The position numbers and the translations under genes were made by a program. DNA of 64,000 nucleotides, taken from positions 62,120,220-62,184,219 of the forward strand of contig NC_089235.1 in NCBI RefSeq assembly GCF_963924675.1, read 5' to 3'. The first letter of the stretch is position 1; each line of letters begins with the position of its first letter. This DNA comes from Phocoena phocoena (lineage: Eukaryota; Chordata; Mammalia; Artiodactyla; Phocoenidae). Positions 37,096 through 47,688 of the stretch are shown one piece after another. The notes beneath the pieces were generated by a model. The model searched no databases and had not been told where the DNA came from. It saw nothing but the letters and a program-made list of their open reading frames with translations.

Positions 37096-37266
37096 TAAAA
37101 TACCTTATTTGGGGGCTTCCCTGGCGGTCCAGTGGTTAAGACTCTGTGCTTCCAATGCAGGGGGCATGGGTTCCATCCTTGGTCGGGGAACTAAGATCTC
37201 ACATGCTGCTCGGAGCGACCCCAAATAATAATAATAATAAATAAATAAGGTAAAATACCTTATTTG
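37096..37266 (+). mobile_element. CHR-type SINE, short form, perfect 16-bp TSD
   Basis: The TSD 'taaaataccttatttg' is at 37096-37111 and 37251-37266. The body starts 'ggggcttccctggcggtcca' and ends in (aat)n/(aaat)n. Confidence 0.97.
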
Positions 37267-37499
37267 AGGGTGAAAAGAAATGAGGAAATGGTAGTATTCC
37301 TTATTTAGGCACTTTGTTTTCTAGATTCCTATCACTGATGCAGGCTCCCAGGTCTAACTCCATGTGGCTTTATTTTATACAGTTTATTTCCAGGACCTTC
37401 TAGTATTTATTCACTGTTCTTTCAGTACTTTCCAACTGATGTGACATGTTCTTCTTTGTGGGTTTCACATCTTTTTTGCCATTTCTCATTGGTATGAAT

Positions 37500-38160
37500 A
37501 TATTCTAGTTATCTATTCCTACAAAACAAATCGCCTTAAAACTGACTAGTTTAAAACAACAGTGATATATTATTTCTCCTGATTCTGTGGCTTGCAAGGC
37601 GATTCCTGTACTGGTTTCACCTGGGCTCATTCATACGGTTGCCGGAGGGTCAGCTGAGCTGGAACATCCAAGATGGCCTCATTCTCATGTCTGAGAGTTG
37701 GTGCTAGCTATCGCCTGGGCCTGTGGCCTCTTCACCTCCAACAGGCTACACTTGCTTCCTTACACCGCGGTCTCAGTATGGCATTCCAAGGGGGCAACGG
37801 TGGAAGTTGCAAGGCCTCCTAAAGCCTTGCTTTGGGAGTCAAATAATGTTGCTTCTGTTGCATTTGGTTGGGTAGTGGAATTCACAAAGGCAGCCCAGGT
37901 TCAAGGGAAGGGGAAATAGACTCAACCTCTTGATGGGAGAAGCAGTGAAGTTAGTTGGAAAGAAGCCTCGGGAGCTGTTGCGGCCATCATGGCGCATAGT
38001 CTCCTATGGAACGTCAGGGTTCTGCCCCTTGTGTTGAGGTATATGTGGCAGTTGTCGCTTCCATCTTCTAAGAAGGGCCTGGTCATTATTATATTAAGTC
38101 TAATTCTTATGGCTCATACCAACTCAGCTGCTACTAAGCCTCTGAAAGCAGCCTAGTAGC
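37500..38160 (+). repeat. Old interspersed repeat, family shared with 45296-45740
   Basis: Starts 'ctagttatctattcctacaa', continues 'cgccttaaaactgactagtt' and 'cacctgggctcattcatacg'. The copy at 45296 begins 'attcgttatctattgctaca' with the same order. The right edge is uncertain and I cannot name the family. Confidence 0.6.
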
Positions 38161-38221
38161 TATTTCTAAGGATGGATTAAAGTACAGAAGAGGGTTTACT
38201 TAGGAAGAGGTCTAAATAATA

Positions 38222-38545
38222 TTTTTTTTGCAGATTTAATTTGTTTAATTGAAGTATAGTTAATTTACAGTGCTATGTTGGTTTCAAGTGTACAGCAAAG
38301 TGATTCAGTCATACATGTATGTATATGTGTGTGTATATATATACATATATATATACATATATGTACATATATATATATATACACATGTTCTTTTTCAGAT
38401 TCTTTTCCATTATAGGTTATTACAAGATATTGAGTAGAGTTCCCTGTGCTATACAATAGGTCCTTGTTGTTTACCTATTTTATATATAATAGAGTGTATA
38501 TGTTAATCCCAAATTCTAATTTATCACTCCCCTGCCAATAAGATT
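38222..38545 (-). mobile_element. L1 3'-end fragment with TA-rich microsatellite
   Basis: 'gaagtatagttaatttacag', 'acagcaaagtgattcagtca', a (tatatg/tata)n stretch at about 38316-38392, then 'tccctgtgctatacaatagg'. It is the complement of the L1 3' UTR. Confidence 0.9.
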
Positions 38546-39049
38546 TTAAAGTGAGTTCTGTTACAAGCTGAATAAGGTTTTTTAATAAGTTCAGTTACAT
38601 GCTAAAAGCTTTTATAAATACTCTTAATTACTTCTTGGACTTTTGACTAAGATCAAGTATGGTATCTGTTCTTATCAGTTTAGTGTAAATACTCTTAAAT
38701 ATAAAAGCATACACTTACGTTCTTAGAACTTTCTAACAAAGTTTTTAATGATAGCAATCCAGCGAAGGCAGTAGAACATGTATTATCTTCCTCATTTAAT
38801 ATGAGTTTGGGGACACTTGGAGTAGTGAAAAATCATGTCATTAGTTTGTGGCAGAGTTGTATTTGAGTCCCAGGTGTCCTACTTCCCAAGGCTGTGCTCC
38901 TTCCATGGCTTCCAACTAGTAGAACTCTGAAGATTCTGGGAAGAGTGGAGGTGTCCCACTCCAGAGGAGTCCCTGTGTAGCTACTGGCACAAATTCATCA
39001 TGCCCTGAGGAACGCACCATGATTAGTTAAGTTTAAGGCTTTGTATATA

Positions 39050-39240
39050 CATTGTCTTTTGTATTGTTAAGTTGTTTCATTCACACTCACCCTATCATTC
39101 TCACAACAGATGGGTGAAGCTATCATTATACTCTTGAGAAAAAGGAAGGTTATAAAAAGAAAAGTGGCTTGCTTTTCATCTCACAGCTACCAAGTGACCC
39201 ATTCTGAATAAAACTTAAATCTTCAAATTCCTACTTGAAT
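39050..39240 (+). repeat. MIR SINE remnant
   Basis: 'cactcaccctatcattctca' , 'acaacagatgggtgaagcta' and 'cacagctaccaagtgaccca' resemble the MIR 3' half. Confidence 0.65.
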
Positions 39241-41226
39241 ATTCTTTCCACAGCAGGATTGAACTCTAAGTCTGAAAGCACTGAAAATGAACATCATATG
39301 AGTGGACATTGAGGTACGCAGGTTCAGTTACCCACAAATGATATGATTTATAAACATGTGTAAAGTGCTCTCATTTGTATGACCCTGAGCAAGTTTCCTC
39401 CCCGCAACACTGAATGCTGTCATTCACTTTTTCTCCTTTGGATGAGAATTACATTTTTCTGTAATGTAATTACATATGGATGAAGAGGGGGTTGTATCAT
39501 AATAATCTCTAAGGATTCTTCCTGCTCTAGAATGAAATGGTACAATTTGTGTTGCATACAGTTGTTAGTTTGAGAAGACCTGAAGGTTTTCAAAAGAGAG
39601 AAATGAACTTTCGTATAGAAGACAAGAACTCATCAGGAACAGTTCTAAAGGAAGATGATACAATGATTGTGACATTTTATGAGGTTCTGTTTTCATTGTA
39701 CAAGGTTTTGTGGACAAACATGGACTCTATCTATCCTGTTGGAGCTTATAGTTGAGTAGGGAAGGTAGTCTTTAATCTGATAATTACGTAGACTGTATAG
39801 GGAGCAGTGGAGATCTGATAATGTTTGAAATGCAAAGGATAAGGAGTTAAGTAGGCTTGAGGAGTAGAGGAATAGTCCAGAGACGTGAGGAGGAATGTTC
39901 CAGGTTTGGGAATGACATATTCAAAGGCCCTGTGGTAGATGGGCATGATATGTTTGAACTGAAAGAAGCCCAGCATCTCTGGAGCACACAGGGGCCAGAG
40001 GTGAAAATGTTCCAAAGGGGATGGGGTCAGGGCCATGCATGCATTATAGGCCATATAAAGGGTTTTGGTCTTTAGCCTAAAAGCAATGAGAAGCCATTAA
40101 AGTGTATCTTCAACAGGGGCAGGACATTTTCAGGTTCAAATTTTTAAAAGATCATTTTAATTGCTGTGTCTGGTCCTGGGTGCTTGAGGTTGGGTTGAGA
40201 ACAAGAGTGGGTGCATAGTATAGTCCAATTAAGAAACCAATGTAATTGTCTAGGTTAAAGGTGTTGGTATTTTGGGCCAAGGCAGTGGCAGTGCCAAAGA
40301 TGGGAAGACTTAGAAATATATGAGAGCTATCTGGGAGGTAAAAACCACAGTTCAGACTGATAGACTGGGTTGAGGAAGATGAAGGCATCATGGATGAAGC
40401 CTTGTTTTCAGGCTGCATGGTGGAAGCTCTCACAGGCACAGGACCTCAGGTTTGGAGGGAAGAACCTGAATTCAGTTTTGGGCTTGTTGATTTTGAGGTG
40501 TCTTTGGGATGTCCATGTGGATACAAAAGTCTGGGGTTGGGAATAGAGCCCTGGTCTAAGGATATAAATCTGAGAATCCTTGGGGCATGGATGGTAGTTG
40601 AAGCCATGGGGATATAAGAATTTGCCTGAGAGACGAGAGAAGAGAGATATTTGGGGAACTGAATCTCAAGGGATTCCAGCCTTCAAAGTCCATGGAGATG
40701 AAGTGGTGGTAACCCACAATGGTCACTGAGAAAAGGTAGGGACAGAGGGAAAGCAGTACAGTGTGTGACGTCCTTCTAACTGAGGGGAGTGCTCAGTAGC
40801 ATCTGATGCTATTAATGTCAACCACATGGGGGACCTACAAGATGTCCATCGTATATGGACACAAGGGAGAATGCGTGTGCCCCTAGTAGTAAAGGCAGAA
40901 GCTAGAGGAGTGAAGAGTGCATGGGAAGGTAGGTGTGAGACAGGATACGTGGGGCTAGGGGGGTTGTAAAGGAATGACTTATGTAGTTGTCTTAGTTCAG
41001 GCTGCTTTAACAAAAATACTATAGACTGGATGGCTTATACAATAGACCCTCATTTCTCACAGTCTGGAGGCTGGGGAGTCCAAGATCAAGGCGCCAGCAG
41101 ACCTGGTGTATGGTAAGGCACCTTAGTTTGCAGAGGTCTGCTCATTGTATTATCATCACAAGAGAGAAACAGGAAGCAAGTTCTCTTCTGTCCCTTCTTA
41201 TAAGGACAATAATCTCATCGTGGGTC

Positions 41227-43033
41227 TGTAGGGGAACAAAGTTTTCCACCCCAAAATGTCTCTTTGGTGTGTGGATTACTTCGAGCTGAAAACAATCAAG
41301 GCCCGAAAGACTCTGGAAGAACCTTTGACCTGTGACTTAACTGCCTAAAAAATTTTAGATAGAGGACCTGTTCCAGGAAGGGAGCTATCAACTTAGATAA
41401 CTATAGTATGAGCTAGGTGTGTAGGCAAGGAGAAACCTGGGAAGTCTGTTAAAATTCCCCTCTGTGTCCCATTGTCTCTGCATGACACAACAAACATTTA
41501 TTTACCAAACAGTTGCCTTTACATCTCCATGTGAATTGCCTTCCTCCCCTTTGAAGTCCTGAACCACTACCCCAACATCCTCTTTTGTCTTTACCTGAAG
41601 GTAGTATTTAAAGTGAGGGTTTTGACTCTCTTGACATACATCACAGCAAGATCCTTTTTGACCCACCTCCTGGAGAAAGGGAAATAAAAACAAAAATAAA
41701 CAAATGGGACCTAATGAAACTTCAAAGCTTTTGCACAGCAAAGGAAACCTTAAACAAGACAAATCTGGGAGAAAATATTTGCAGACGAAGAAGCAACGGG
41801 AAGAAGCAACGGACAAAGGATTAATCTCCGAAATTTACAAGCAGCCCATGCAGCTCAATATCAAAAAAACAAACAACCCTAACCAAAAATGGGCAGAAGA
41901 TCTAAGTAGACATTGCTCCAAAGAAGATATACAGACGGCCATCAAACACATGAAAGGATGCTCATCGCTAATCATTAGAGAAATGCAAGTCATAACTACA
42001 ATGAGGTATCATCTCACACTGGTCAGAATGGCCATCATCAAAAAATCTACAAACAGTAAATACTGGAGAGGGTGTGGAGAAAAGGGAACTCTCTTGCACT
42101 GTTGGTGGGAATGTAAATTGATACAGCCACTATGGAGAACAGTATGGAGGTTCCTTAAAAAACTACAAATAGAACTACCATATGACCCAGCAATCCCACT
42201 ACTGGGCATATACCTGGAGAAAACCATAATTCAAAAAGAGTCATGTACCACAATGTTCATTGCAGCTCTACTTACAATAGCCAGGACATGGAAGCAACCT
42301 AAGTGTCCATCAACAGACGAATGGATAAAGAAGATGTATATATATACAATGGAATATTACTCAGCTGTAAAAAGAAATGAAATTGAGTTATTTGTAGTGA
42401 GGTGGATGGACTTAGAGTCTGTCATACAGAGTGAAGTAAGTCAGAAAGACAAAAACAAATACCATATGCTAACATATATATGGAATCTAAAATTTAAAAA
42501 AAGAAATCGTTCTGAAGAACCTAGGGGCAGGACAGGAATAAAGATGCAGACGTAGGGAATGGACTTGAGGACATGGCGAGAGGGAAGGGTAAGCTGGGAG
42601 GAAGTGAGAGAGTGTCATGGACATATATACACTACCAAATGTGAGATAGCTAGTGGGAAGAAGCTGCATAACACAGGGACATCAGCTCTATGCTTTGTGA
42701 CCGCCTAGAGGGGTGGGATAGCGAGAGTGGGAGGGAGACGCAAGAAGGAGGAGATATGGGGATATATGTATGCATATAGCTGATTCACTTTGTTATACAG
42801 CAGAAAGTAGCACACCATTGTAAAGCAATTATACTCCAATAAAGATGTTAAAAAAATAAATAAAGTGAGGGTTTTGGCCATTTTGGTGAGTTACTCAGTT
42901 TTCCTGGGTCTCTCCCCTGTACATTTTATTAAACTTTTGTATGATTTTCTCCTGTTAATCAGTCTTATGTCAATCTACTTCTTAGACCAGCCAGAAGAAA
43001 CTAAAAGGGTAGAGGAAAACTTCTTCCTCCCCA
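41227..43033 (+). mobile_element. Solo LTR-like element containing an L1
   Basis: Starts 'tgtaggggaacaaagttttc' and ends 'ttcttcctcccca', so it has TG...CA ends. It is about 555 bp once the L1 and its extra TSD copy are removed. An 'attaaa' motif in 'acattttattaaacttttgt' lies in the right half, as expected of an LTR polyadenylation region. Flanks 'gtgggtc' and 'gtagggc' may be a decayed target duplication. I see no internal retroviral genes. Probably a gamma-type (ERV1) LTR, but the class is a guess. Confidence 0.65.
41609..42876 (+). mobile_element. 5'-truncated L1 with perfect 16-bp TSD
   Basis: The inserted L1 is 41625-42860 (1,236 bp), flanked by 'taaagtgagggttttg' at 41609-41624 and 42861-42876. 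It carries the ORF2 C-terminus, open from 41704 to 42555 although the true L1 frame is joined only in the last two thirds. Recognisable parts include [28 protein letters not shown] and [13 protein letters not shown]. The 3' UTR and (a)n tail follow. Endonuclease and reverse-transcriptase domains are absent, so it is dead on arrival. Confidence 0.96.
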
Positions 43034-43436
43034 GTAGGGCTCCACCCGCATGAAATAATCACCTCTCAAAAGCCCCATCTCCAAATTCTATCACGTTGGT
43101 CTTTAGTGTTTCAATATGTTGCAGAAAGGGGGGCCCCTTCTAGGGCCCTAGAGAGCCTAATAGGTGGACCCTCTCATATCAGATGTATTTTACGTGGAAA
43201 TACATTTAGAGCATACTATGTAGTTGTTGCCAATATACTGAACTCTTAAATCAGATCCTGTCATACTTCTGCTTGAGACTTCTCAATTATTTTCCATTGC
43301 ACTTAGAATAGAATCCTCAGTGGGGCCCATGGGATCTGTTGACCTGTTCCCTACCAACCCCCCCATTATGTCAGGGCACACCTATTTCCTTTCACACCCT
43401 CACATATCCCAAGATCTTTCCCACCCCTAGTCCTTG

Positions 43437-43929
43437 TGTTGCAGGAAGGGACCCCTTCCAGGGCCCGAGAGTGGGCTCTTGTCTAACACCCGGAAATGAA
43501 TTGTCCGAGGAGACACACGTGCTGACAATGCAAGAGACTGTATTGGGAAGGGGCGCCCGGGCGGAGAGCAGGAGGGTAAGGGAACCCAGGAGAACTGCTC
43601 TGCCATGTGGCTCGCAGTCTCGGGTTTTATGGGAATGGGGTTAGTTTCTGGGTTATCTCTGGCCAATCATTCTGACTCAGGGTCCTTCCTGGTAGTGCTT
43701 GCATCACTCAGCCAAGATGGATTCCAGCAAGGAGGATTCTGGGAGGTTGGGAGGACATATGGACTGGCGTCTCCTCTCTCCTTCAGACCTTTCCTGAATT
43801 CTTCCAGTTGGTGGTAGCTTGTTAGTTCCGCGTTCCTTACCAGGACCTCCTGTTGTAAGATGACTCATGCAAGTGGCTACTGTCCAGCCTGGCTGGGGTG
43901 GGTGGTTTCAATCAGTGGTTCCCCTAACA
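43437..43929. mobile_element. LTR of an endogenous retrovirus, about 490 bp
   Basis: Starts 'tgttgcaggaagggacccct' and ends 'ttcccctaaca', giving TG...CA ends. GC-rich middle with 'gggcgcccgggcgg'. A second short copy of the same start ('tgttgcagaaaggggggccc') lies at 43116-43155. No gag, pol or env reading frame is present. Orientation and class are not certain; the start resembles beta-type (ERVK-like) LTRs. Confidence 0.6.
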
Positions 43930-44337
43930 ACTTTGTGAATTTTGGGAAGACACAAACATTCGGTCCATAGCAAGTCGTCTTCTTAGTAGCCCAATGACTT
44001 GGGAAAAGGAAAAATGCCTTTAGGAAAGAAATACAAGAGTTTTTTAGGAAAGCAGGGTGGGGTTTGGTCAGGAGCTCCCTTTCAAGATGGCTAAACTGAA
44101 TACAGTTTGCTAAAGCTAGAGTTTTGGATTGCTTTTCCAGTTTTTTTCTAATCACCAGGAAAAAATGCATCTTATTCACTTCTGAAGCAGATCCTTCTCT
44201 TGACAGTTGCGTTTGGGGCAACACATGACAACCACATCTGTCTGTCTGACAACCTTGCGGTGATACTTCACAGAAGCCTAGGATGTGGGATTTCAAATGA
44301 GTAATTTTCCTTTTGTGTAGGTTTCTTTTCCTTTCTT

Positions 44338-44580
44338 TCTTTTTTTTAAAGTTGAAGTATAGTTGACTTACAATATTAAAGTATACACCATAGTGATTCC
44401 AAATTTTTATAGATTATACTCTATTTAAAGTTATTATAAAATATTGTCTATATTCCCTGTGCTGGACAATATATCCTTGTAGCTTGTTTATTTTGTACGT
44501 GGTGATTTGTACCTCTTAACCCCCAACCCTATCTTTCCCCTCCTCTCTTCCCTCTCCCCACTGGTAAGTGTAGGTTTATT
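44338..44580 (-). mobile_element. L1 3'-end fragment abutting exon 4
   Basis: 'gttgaagtatagttgactta', 'ccctgtgctggacaatatat', 'gtggtgatttgtacctctta' and the pyrimidine-rich 'cccctcctctcttccctctc' follow the complement of L1 3' sequence. The recognisable match runs to about 44580, only some 25 bp before the first base of exon 4. Confidence 0.85.
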
Positions 44581-44604
44581 TATTTTTTCACTTTCCTCCT
44601 CCAG

Positions 44605-44783
44605 GCTGATGAGCCCTGAAAACACACTCCTGCAGCCCAGGGAAGAGGAAGGGGTCAAGTACGAGCGCACCTTCATGGCGTCTGAATTCCTGGATTGGCT
44701 GGTTCAGGAGGGTGAGGCCACCACAAGGAAAGAGGCGGAACAGCTCTGCCACCGGCTTATGGAGCACAGCATCATACAGCATG
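44605..44783 (+). CDS. DEPTOR: DEPTOR exon 4 (second DEP domain, N-terminal two thirds)
   Basis: The acceptor 'ctttcctcctccag' precedes the exon and the donor 'gtgagt' follows at 44784. The first base completes the Lys codon of exon 3, 59 codons follow (LMSPENTLLQPREEEG to MEHSIIQH), and the last base opens a Val codon for exon 5, which I could not find in the remaining 19 kb. The FMASEFLDWLV helix matches FVAKELIDWLI of DEP1, including the Asp-Trp pair. The end reads EHSIIQH where I recall human EHGIIQH; DEP1 has Gly at the equivalent place, so this Ser deserves checking. The exon is the same length and has the same phases as exon 2, consistent with origin by domain duplication. Coding sequence is intact. 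Confidence 0.97.
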
Positions 44784-45295
44784 GTGAGTGTATGGGTCAG
44801 CTTTTGCTAAACCCTAAAATCTTGTGCTACAACTACAGGCTTTTATTTCTCAGTCATGGCTCTGTAAGTCAACTGTGCCTCTGCTTGGGTGCAGCTTGGC
44901 TTGTCTCCAAACTGGGGGTCACATTCAGCTATGTGTTTCATGCCTTCTCATTCTGGGACTCAGAGTAAAGGAGCATCCACTCTCTGGACTATATTGTTTT
45001 GACAGATGAGGGCAGAAGCTAGAGAAGGCAGGCAGATTCTTGCAGTGTCTCCAAACACTTCTGCTTGGGTGTGATTTAACATTACAGCTTCATGTCCAGC
45101 TGGCTATAGCAGGTCATCTGGTCAAGTCTGGATGGAAAGTAGATGGCTCTCGCAAGGTTGGTCGCATTGGGAGAATGAAAATTCGCTGAACCGTGGTTCA
45201 AGCTGCCACACTGAAGAAGTATCCAAAGGCCTTCAGATTTTCACTTTTCTTTTTAGAGCTGAATCATAATGCAATATAGTGTACTGTTCAGGAAC

Positions 45296-45740
45296 TCTAT
45301 TCGTTATCTATTGCTACATAAGAAATTACTCTAAAACTTAATGGTATAAAATAATAATAAATGTTTATGATCTCACATAGTTTTTGTGGCTCAGGAATTT
45401 GGGAGGAGCTTAGTGGGTGGTTTGGCTTGGAGGTCTCTTATGAGGTTGCAGTCAAGACATTGGCTGGGGTTACAGTCATCTGACGGTTTGATAGCCTGGA
45501 GGATTTGCTTCCACAGTGGCTCACTTCTGTGCCTACCATAGAAGTGCTGGTGCGGGCTGTTGGCAGGAAGCTTCTGTCCGTTGCTCTGTGGACTTCTTCA
45601 TAAGGCTGCCTGAGAATTCTCATGACATGGCAACCTGGCTTCTTGCAGAGGGAGTGATCCAAGAGAATGCAAGACAGAAGCTACAGTGTCTTTTAACTGA
45701 GCCTTGGGAGTCACACACTGTTGTTTCTTCAATACGCTAT
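45296..45740 (+). repeat. Old interspersed repeat, second copy of the 37500 family
   Basis: 'attcgttatctattgctaca', 'cagtttttgtggctcagg'-like text and 'ggctgttggcaggaagcttc' match the order seen at 37500. Open frames across it are chance. Confidence 0.6.
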
Positions 45741-45849
45741 TGGTTACCAGGTCAGTCCTGTTGAGTATGAGAGAGGACTATGCGTGTGCTCACCAGGAGG
45801 CAAGGATCACTGGAGCCATCTCAGTTCTTATGAGGCTGGCTATTGCAAG

Positions 45850-46010
45850 AACATAGGCTCTGGAATCCCAACTCCACCAGTGATTAGCTACTTACCTTCT
45901 CTCATCTGTAAAATGGGCATACCTGCATAGGTTGGTTGTAGGAGTACAGGAGGTAGATATAAAGCACTTGGCTCAGTGCCTTGCTCTTAATAAGTGCTCA
46001 ATCAATTTAC
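45850..46010 (+). repeat. MIR SINE remnant
   Basis: 'ggctctggaatcccaactcc', 'ctcatctgtaaaatgggcat' and 'ttaataagtgctcaatcaat' give a clear MIR. Confidence 0.85.
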
Positions 46011-46317
46011 TAATATAGCTGCAAGGTGTAGGCTTAGAACAGTGAGGAAAGGGCTGGGAACCAGATAAGCATTTCAGCCTAGGAGTCAATATGAAAGGTA
46101 ATAACTTGAATCATTCTTACTGTAAACTCTCCTACCTCCACTTCTACACAGGCCTAGAATTTCTATCCCAGTGTTAGGGAGATAATACTGGAATTATTTG
46201 AAAGAAACTTTTGAAATTATTGGGAGCAGTGTTTTACAAACTGCAGATTGCAACCCTTTAGTGGGTTTAGTGAAATAAGTTTAGGGAGTCATTCCCCCAG
46301 CATTAAAAACATTTTTT

Positions 46318-46475
46318 TTAGCACAGGGAACTATATTCAGTATCCTGTGATAAACCATAATGGAAAAGAATATGAAAAAGAATGTATAAATAACTGTCAC
46401 TTTGCTGTACAGCAGAAAGTAATACAACATTGTAAATCAACCATACTTCAATAAAATTTTTTTTTAAAAACTAAG
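46318..46475 (+). mobile_element. L1 3'-end fragment
   Basis: 'agcacagggaactatattca', 'ccataatggaaaagaatatg', 'attgtaaatcaaccatactt' and an A/T-rich end. About 150 bp, strongly truncated. Confidence 0.9.
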
Positions 46476-46509
46476 AAAAAAATTTTTTTTCATAGACTAG
46501 ACTAGACTC

Positions 46510-46655
46510 TTAGTACTCAAAGTGTGGTCCATGGACCCACAGTGTCACCTGGGAACATGATAGAAATGCAGAATCTCTGATCCCACTGAATCTGATCTAC
46601 ATTTTTGCCTAACCCCGAGTGATTCGAATGCACTTTAAAAGTTTGAGATGCAGTG
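46510..46655 (+). mobile_element. MER5A-like hAT-Charlie MITE
   Basis: 'ctcaaagtgtggtccatgga', 'cacctgggaacatgatagaa', 'atgcagaatctctgatccca' and 'aaaagtttgagatgcagtg' match the well-known MER5A order. Non-coding and ancient. Confidence 0.85.
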
Positions 46656-47119
46656 AATTGGATTTAACTAGAATAGAAAATTTCAGAGCATAGTTTACGT
46701 AATAAGGTCAAGGATTGTTTTGCAAAACGTTTATTTCAGTTAGATATACACTGTATAAACATATGACCATAGTCATGTGTGCACTGATTTGTAACATAAA
46801 AATTAGTACTCTGCATTGTGGTCAAATATTTTGAAGAGCCCCTGATCTAGAAGCATTGGTTTGCAAGGCACTCAAGCCACTCAGTATATTTTGGGGTGTT
46901 TTCTCCTAACTGATGTTGCCACAATGGCACTCACAGCTGTTTATTGACGGTCTGATATGTTTCCTGCTGGGCTATTGATTGAGGTTTGGAAGGTGGATAG
47001 AATTGTAAAATGCCAGTATGGTTCCTGGCCTTAAACAGCTTATAGTCTTGTAGGGATTATAAAACGGATATAGAAGCAATTAGAGAGCAATTGAAGTTGT
47101 AGGATATAGTTTATTTATT

Positions 47120-47420
47120 GGTTATTTATTTTATACCATGTGCCAGGCACTGTCCTAGAGATTTTACACATTAACTTACTGAAACCTCTTAAACTCTTTG
47201 AGTCAGATATTCTAATTTTTGTTGTTGTTAAATTTATCTTATTGTGGTAAGAACACCTAACATGAGATCAACTCTCTTAATAAAATTTTTTTAAGTGTAC
47301 AAAATAGTAACCGTTAATTACAGGGCAGGTATTTTTATTATCTCCATTTTACAGATAAGGAAACCAAGGCACCAATAGGTTAAGTAATTTGTATGAGGCC
47401 ACTCAGGTGGTAATGTCCAA
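47120..47420 (+). repeat. MIR SINE remnant split by old L1 fragment
   Basis: The MIR left part 'accatgtgccaggcactgtc' and right part 'ctccattttacagataagga' are separated at about 47222-47325 by L1-like 3' sequence ('ttaagtgtacaaaatagtaa'). Confidence 0.7.
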
Positions 47421-47688
47421 ATGGGTATTATCTCTAATAAGTGTGAACTCAGAATTGGTTGGAGTGACTGGAGCTTTCCACCATGAAAAATGGTGTGTTT
47501 GGGTTAGAGTTAATGCTGTCATCTTTGCTCCAGACAGAAAACTTGGTGATACCAAACTCTAGAGAAAACCAGAACTTTATACTACCGTTTACTGACTGGT
47601 AATGTACATCTCGACTTCAGAGAGAAGATAGAGGATGCTACAAAGTGTTTCCAAATGATTTCCGAAGAGTGAGTAATTATACCTCAAT

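Larger units (their letters stand above)
40987..43975 (+). repeat. Old interspersed repeat broken into three pieces by later insertions
   Basis: Pieces at 40987-41226 ('ttgtcttagttcaggctgct', 'ggctggggagtccaagatca'), 43034-43115 ('gggctccacccgcatgaaat', 'aatcacctctcaaaagcccc') and about 43930-43975 ('tgaattttgggaagacacaa', 'attcggtccatagca') read in order as one element of the family also present at 11505-12222. The gaps are filled by LTR sequence and an L1. Confidence 0.75.
15271..44604 (+). other. DEPTOR: DEPTOR intron 3 (29,334 bp)
   Basis: Large GT-AG intron (gtatgt...ctccag) that splits a Lys codon between the two DEP modules. It contains most of the mobile-element stacks in the window. 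No coding exon conserved with DEPTOR was found inside it. Stretches without a recognised element, such as 18450-19350, 30750-33000 and 38560-39030, are AT-rich intronic DNA in which I see nothing further. Confidence 0.95.

Noticed and set aside
41704..42555. 283-residue open reading frame on the plus strand, the longest in the window
   Set aside because: It is the C-terminal part of L1 ORF2 within a 5'-truncated insertion that has its own TSD. The first third is out of the L1 frame.
44507..44968. 153-residue open frame spanning exon 4
   Set aside because: Only the 59 codons within 44605-44783 are coding. The rest is intron read through on both sides, including L1 sequence upstream of the acceptor.
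45060..45240. Possible processed pseudogene around 'gatggctctcgcaaggttgg'
   Set aside because: I could not match the short translated stretch to any protein I know. There is no poly(A) or target duplication, so it is left as unassigned intron.
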